From Chitinophagaceae bacterium (lineage in GTDB: Bacteria; Bacteroidota; Bacteroidia; Chitinophagales; Chitinophagaceae), in assembly GCA_016722465.1 (NCBI GenBank), contig JADKJC010000013.1, positions 868,001 to 932,000 of the forward strand: a DNA stretch of 64,000 nt, given 5' to 3'. The notes below the pieces were generated by a model. It worked only from the letters and a program-made list of their open reading frames with translations. It was not told the DNA's origin and did not search any database. Every line of letters begins with the position of its first letter. Position 1 is the first letter of the stretch. This document shows, in pieces, positions 60,793 through 64,000 of the stretch. Position numbers and translations under genes: made by a program.

Positions 60793-62018
60793 AACGGTAA
60801 TGGTTTCATTAATGGATGTTCGTCTTTTAAGTTTTCAGGTGTAAGGCTGGGGATCACTTTTTCTGATTTATCCATCAGCGCCATAATCATGCTGTGATAT
60901 AAGATCATGGCAGGCGGGTTTCTTTCCACAATCATGCTGTACATACTCACCGGGCGGTAAGGCACATCACCAATATGATCACGGTTTAGGTCGTACCCCT
61001 CGTATTTATCCCAGTAATTATGGGTGAATTTATTTAATACCAAAGAGCCGTTGGTGCCCACATCAAAAGTGTTGCCAAGGAAATTATTTTCTTCCAGTGT
61101 TACATCCATACAACTGGCCTGTATCTTAAACGCCCAGCCATTGTTCTTAAAAATATTTTTTTTGATCAAAATCCTGTTGGCGCCTTCTGCATAAATAGCA
61201 GAGGTATTTTTTTCAAAATGATTATTCTCGATGTAGCTATCGTTGATCTCTTTGAGCAAAATGCCGTAGGCTGCATCTCCCCAGTTTTCTTTAAAATAAT
61301 TGTTGAACATTTTTACCCCACGGGAAAACATCACGGCTACCCCTGCCCCATTGTTCTCAAAAATATTGGTGATGTAAGCATCATCATTACTGAACATAAA
61401 ATGCAATCCATAGCGCAGGTTTTTAAAAGAGTTGTTTCGCCAGATGACAGAATTGGTTACAAACTCAAAATAGATACCATCACGGTGGCCGCTGATGGTA
61501 TTGCCAATGATCTGGATGCTGTCACTTTTCCAGCAGTGAATGCCGTTGCCACTCTCCTGTTCATTTTTTGCTGTAGCAGTTAGCACATTATTCTTTATGA
61601 GGCAGTGAATGCCATACTGGGAATAGATACCAAAAAAAGCATCATTGATGATGTTGTTGATGATGGATATATTGTGGGTATTGTAAATTTTGATGGCTGC
61701 ATAATCGATCATGCTGGATACACCGGTATGCTGAAGCAAAAAACCATCCACCGTTACATTGTCTGCTTTTATGGAAATATTCTCATATTTTTTTTCAGCA
61801 TCCAGTACCGGGTGGCCGATCCCTTTTAAAACGATCTGTTTACTGATGACCAGGTTTTTCTCAAAATAAATTCCCTTATCAACCAGCACCGTATCGCCGT
61901 TTTTTGCAACCGATACAGCAGCAGTGATCGTTTGAAAGGGTTGCTGCCTGCCCACTTTAATGATACCTGCAAAGGAAGGCAGGTAACAGCAACATAATAT
62001 GAAAGTTAGTAATTTCAT
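60789..62018 (-). CDS. nosD: NosD periplasmic beta-helix protein
   Basis: 409 residues. Signal MKLLTFILCCCYLPSFAGII; then right-handed beta-helix (CASH) coils with repeated N-x-I/F patterns, for example NTHNISIINNIINDAFFGIY and WRNNSFKNLRYGLHFMFSND. The C-terminus has GDVPYRPVSMYSMIVERNPPA, a sequence typical of NosD. Acts in the periplasm with NosFY to load sulfur for NosZ. Overlaps nosL and nosF by four bases each. Confidence 0.94.
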   Translation of the reverse strand: MKLLTFILCCCYLPSFAGIIKVGRQQPFQTITAAVSVAKNGDTVLVDKGIYFEKNLVISKQIVLKGIGHPVLDAEKKYENISIKADNVTVDGFLLQHTGVSSMIDYAAIKIYNTHNISIINNIINDAFFGIYSQYGIHCLIKNNVLTATAKNEQESGNGIHCWKSDSIQIIGNTISGHRDGIYFEFVTNSVIWRNNSFKNLRYGLHFMFSNDDAYITNIFENNGAGVAVMFSRGVKMFNNYFKENWGDAAYGILLKEINDSYIENNHFEKNTSAIYAEGANRILIKKNIFKNNGWAFKIQASCMDVTLEENNFLGNTFDVGTNGSLVLNKFTHNYWDKYEGYDLNRDHIGDVPYRPVSMYSMIVERNPPAMILYHSMIMALMDKSEKVIPSLTPENLKDEHPLMKPLPL

Positions 62019-63034
62019 TTGTTCAATTGCTGCCAGCTTATTTCACTTGCATTGAATTGTATGGCAATCTTTTTAAGGCTGTCCTTATCTTTAAACGCAA
62101 TCACATTGCCGTTCATCGGGCCATGGATGGCATCACCCTGCAGCAAAAAGCTTTCGCTGGCTTTTACCAGGGAGTGTGCACCGGTAAAATCTGCCAGGTA
62201 AATATCCTTTACCTGTTCCCTCTCAATCATCTTTGCTTTTGTAAAGGCCAGCAGGCAATGCAGGTCGTCAAACTTGTAAATTTTTCCCCTCCCTGTTACA
62301 ATCTCGGCTCCGTATTTTGTATCGGTGATCGCCATCTTGCAGAAGTAACAATTATCCGTTCCGGCAACAATCGCTTCGGGACCGGTATTGCAACTCGTTA
62401 ATAAAAACGGAAACAATAAAAGCACGGCAGCATTGGCTGTTGAAAATTTCTTCTTTGCCAGCTTATACCTTTTCCATTCCAGCACTACACAAAGCAGCAA
62501 CAAAACACCGGCACCAATAAATATCCATCCGCCGGTATCAGGAATGGAATAAGCACCAAAATTGAGTAGCTGTTTAAAGCCGATGAGTGGCGGCTGGTAA
62601 GCCATGCCCGGCACCACAATGGCAGCATTGGGATTCAGGTTGTGCCCATAATCATATTCCCATCGCCAGAAATCGTACATGGCCACAATACCAAACAATA
62701 CAAAAGCACCGAACAAAATATTGAGCCAGCGCCTGCTGTTCATCAATGCGACCAATGCAAATGCCGCAGCAAAAAAAATGATGAGATAGGGCAATGCTGT
62801 AAATTCAAAAAAATCCTCGTTGTGCAACGTTTTCATACCAATGTAATGGTTGAGCCCATTAATGATATCAACATTTCCTTTAAGCCCATTGGCGTGGATG
62901 CTCAGGCTCAATCCTTCCGGGTATTGGGGTGCATCCAGGTCTATCCGCCAGATGGGCAGGAATAATACCACTACTAAACCAGCTGCTGCCAGTAAAAGCA
63001 GCAGCTTTGTTCCGGCACCAAGTTTTCCTTTCAT
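62015..63034 (-). CDS. nosL: NosL copper chaperone fused to an N-terminal membrane domain
   Basis: 339 residues. Residues 1-200 are a membrane domain with four helices (GTKLLLLLAAAGLVVVLFLP, ALPYLIIFFAAAFALVALM, ILFGAFVLFGIVAMYDFWRW, GWIFIGAGVLLLLCVVLEW). After a further hydrophobic stretch with an internal lipobox-like sequence (LLLFPFLLTSC, about 210-221) comes the NosL domain (about 230-339) with the Cu(I) motif DNCYFCKMAITD and FDDLHCLLAF. In most bacteria NosL is a separate lipoprotein, so this is a fusion. The internal lipobox suggests gene joining. It delivers copper to NosZ. Confidence 0.9.
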   Translation of the reverse strand: MKGKLGAGTKLLLLLAAAGLVVVLFLPIWRIDLDAPQYPEGLSLSIHANGLKGNVDIINGLNHYIGMKTLHNEDFFEFTALPYLIIFFAAAFALVALMNSRRWLNILFGAFVLFGIVAMYDFWRWEYDYGHNLNPNAAIVVPGMAYQPPLIGFKQLLNFGAYSIPDTGGWIFIGAGVLLLLCVVLEWKRYKLAKKKFSTANAAVLLLFPFLLTSCNTGPEAIVAGTDNCYFCKMAITDTKYGAEIVTGRGKIYKFDDLHCLLAFTKAKMIEREQVKDIYLADFTGAHSLVKASESFLLQGDAIHGPMNGNVIAFKDKDSLKKIAIQFNASEISWQQLNK

Positions 63035-63081
63035 ATTGTTTATATTAAAATCGTTTTTTCAAGGCTGGATTGAAAATGGAA

Positions 63082-63654
63082 TTATTTTTTTGCCGGTGGC
63101 AACAGCACTGCATCTACTACATGTATGATGCCGTTGGACGCAGGTATAGAAGCAATGATATGTGCATTACCATTGAGTGTAACCTTACCATCCTTTACGC
63201 TAACGGTAATGTTATCGCCATTTACCATACCAAGTGTTTGCCCATCAATAAAACTTTCTGCTTTGATGGTTGAAACAGTTACATGGTACTGCAGGATATT
63301 CTGCAGGTCTTCCTTTTTTTCATCTTTCATTAAACCTTCAACAGTGCCTGCTGGAAGTTTATTAAACGCATCATTGGTTGGCGCAAAAACAGTGAATGGG
63401 CCGGCATTGGAAAGAGAAGTAACCAGGTCGGCCTGTTTTAATGCTGCCACCAGCGTGGTATGATCTTTTGACCCTACTGCAATTTTCACCACATCTTTTG
63501 CAGATTCATCATCTTTTACAGCTTCCTGACCTCCGGCGGTAGTGGCCGCCTGTGTAGTATTGTCTGTGGTGGCATTGGTGGTTTCACCTGAATTGTTACA
63601 ACCCAATATTGCACCTGTAAGTATTGATGCGAAAATTATGATATGCTTTTTCAT
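63082..63654 (-). CDS. fasciclin-domain lipoprotein, first gene of the nos operon
   Basis: 190 residues from ATG 63654; the frame is open to 63738 but only this start gives a signal (MKKHIIIFASILTGAILGCN) with lipobox. A Thr/Ala/Asp-rich linker leads to one FAS1 domain (about 62-190) with the H1 motif TVFAPTNDAFNKLP and the H2-like NGIIHVVDAVLLP. FAS1 proteins mediate adhesion or assembly. The stop is 47 bases before nosL, and the gene shares its direction, so it is probably in the operon. FAS1 genes near nos genes have been seen in related bacteria as far as I recall; the function there is not known. Confidence 0.87.
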   Translation of the reverse strand: MKKHIIIFASILTGAILGCNNSGETTNATTDNTTQAATTAGGQEAVKDDESAKDVVKIAVGSKDHTTLVAALKQADLVTSLSNAGPFTVFAPTNDAFNKLPAGTVEGLMKDEKKEDLQNILQYHVTVSTIKAESFIDGQTLGMVNGDNITVSVKDGKVTLNGNAHIIASIPASNGIIHVVDAVLLPPAKK

Positions 63655-63721
63655 GATAATTAATTTGTGATTAAGATTATTTTTTTTAGCCGGGCTGATT
63701 GCAGAAATCGACTTCAGTGGC

Positions 63722-63737
63722 GTCGCACTCTTGTACA
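63722..63737 (-). repeat. interspersed repeat core GTCGCACTCTTGTACA, second copy
   Basis: Exact 16-base match to 54997-55012, about 70 bases upstream of the fasciclin start codon. Confidence 0.55.
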
Positions 63738-63812
63738 TTTTAATTCACCTCTTCGATTAAATGGAGGCGGTATTCACTTATTTAAACAACCTGCCTTTTT
63801 ACCTCACCCCTG

Positions 63813-63834
63813 CCCCTCTCCTTAAGGAGAGGGG
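63813..63834. repeat. perfect 22-bp palindrome, REP-like
   Basis: CCCCTCTCC, TTAA, GGAGAGGGG is a perfect palindrome, flanked by CTCACCCCTG and TGAG. Elements of this form are spread through many Bacteroidota genomes in non-coding gaps, to my recollection. Confidence 0.7.
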
Positions 63835-63891
63835 TGAGAAGTAGGCACTTGCTAATCACTTCGCTTTAATAAGAGATGAATAAATAGCCAT

Positions 63892-63940
63892 CAGTACAAG
63901 TGAGTGACACAACGATGTTAAATAGCCTTACAAATGCCGG
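63892..63940 (+). repeat. interspersed repeat, copy 2
   Basis: CAGTACAAGTGAGTGACACA, then ACGATGTT and ending AATGCCGG, matches 40931-40980 at most positions over 49 bases. Confidence 0.65.
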
Positions 63941-64000
63941 TCACAAGAAATTTCAAATAACTATTTTAATAAAGCCAGCCGGTGTAAAATGAAAAAATGA

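Larger units (their letters stand above)
63655..64000. other. region upstream of the nos operon with repeats; no gene
   Basis: About 345 bases to the window edge. It contains a repeat core at 63722-63737, a palindrome at 63813-63834 and a repeat copy at 63892-63940. No open frame is supported. nosZ, if linked, must lie beyond the edge. Confidence 0.5.

Noticed and set aside
63739..64000. FNR/CRP-type operator upstream of the nos operon
   Set aside because: I looked for TTGAT-N4-ATCAA-like sites and saw none; the region is mostly repeats.

Overview
The window looks like part of a chromosome from a member of the Bacteroidota, probably the family Chitinophagaceae (my inference). The signs are: type IX secretion (T9SS) C-terminal sorting domains, many PKD-domain surface proteins, ATG-proximal TAnnTTTG promoter elements, LytS/LytTR regulation behind a propeller sensor, a NosL/D/F/Y set typical of such genomes, and moderate GC. 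There is no phage, plasmid, insertion sequence, rRNA or CRISPR array that I can see.

Layout. 0-6.5 kb: small exported proteins and a giant PKD surface protein. 6.8-12.5 kb: histidine ammonia-lyase (hutH), a LURP-one-like protein, tcdA, an exported BNR/YCF48-like protein and a membrane-anchored coiled-coil protein. 12.6-22 kb: a divergent locus that I regard as the most novel part. On the minus strand it has a tandem GH26-like protein and an LtaS/BcsG-like phosphotransferase with an N-terminal E-set domain. On the plus strand it has a GH2-like lipoprotein and a 1,220-residue processive GT2 synthase fused to GH26-like and GH2-like barrels. Together they read as an undescribed exopolysaccharide synthesis and modification system. 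22-32 kb: a lamin-tail T9SS protein, a lipoprotein, two acetyltransferases, a PsbP-like protein, ornithine aminotransferase, a VIT-family transporter and a PKD protein, almost all carrying frameshifts. 32-36 kb: an ABC ATPase/permease pair, then a methyltransferase and a CDF metal transporter. 36-41 kb: a P-domain/lysyl-oxidase-like protein beside an MbnP/MbnH-like (copper protein/di-heme enzyme) pair. 41-49 kb: valS, small proteins, a GNAT, a tail-fibre-like exported protein and a BNR-propeller protein. 49-55 kb: LytS/LytTR pair, Lrp, ahcY. 55-58 kb: a gingipain-like/glucose-dehydrogenase-like secreted protein. 58.4-63.7 kb: a seven-gene minus-strand operon for nitrous oxide reductase maturation (fasciclin, nosL, nosD, nosF, nosY, hemerythrin, truncated globin). 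nosZ itself is not in the window.

Two features cut across the map. First, 7-bp tandem repeats, often as inverted pairs, sit at gene ends and twice in frame inside valS. Second, single-base changes in homopolymers break many otherwise well-conserved genes, densest at 26-31 kb and 39-42.7 kb. I read these as sequencing or assembly errors rather than decay, so broken genes are annotated over their full reconstructed span.
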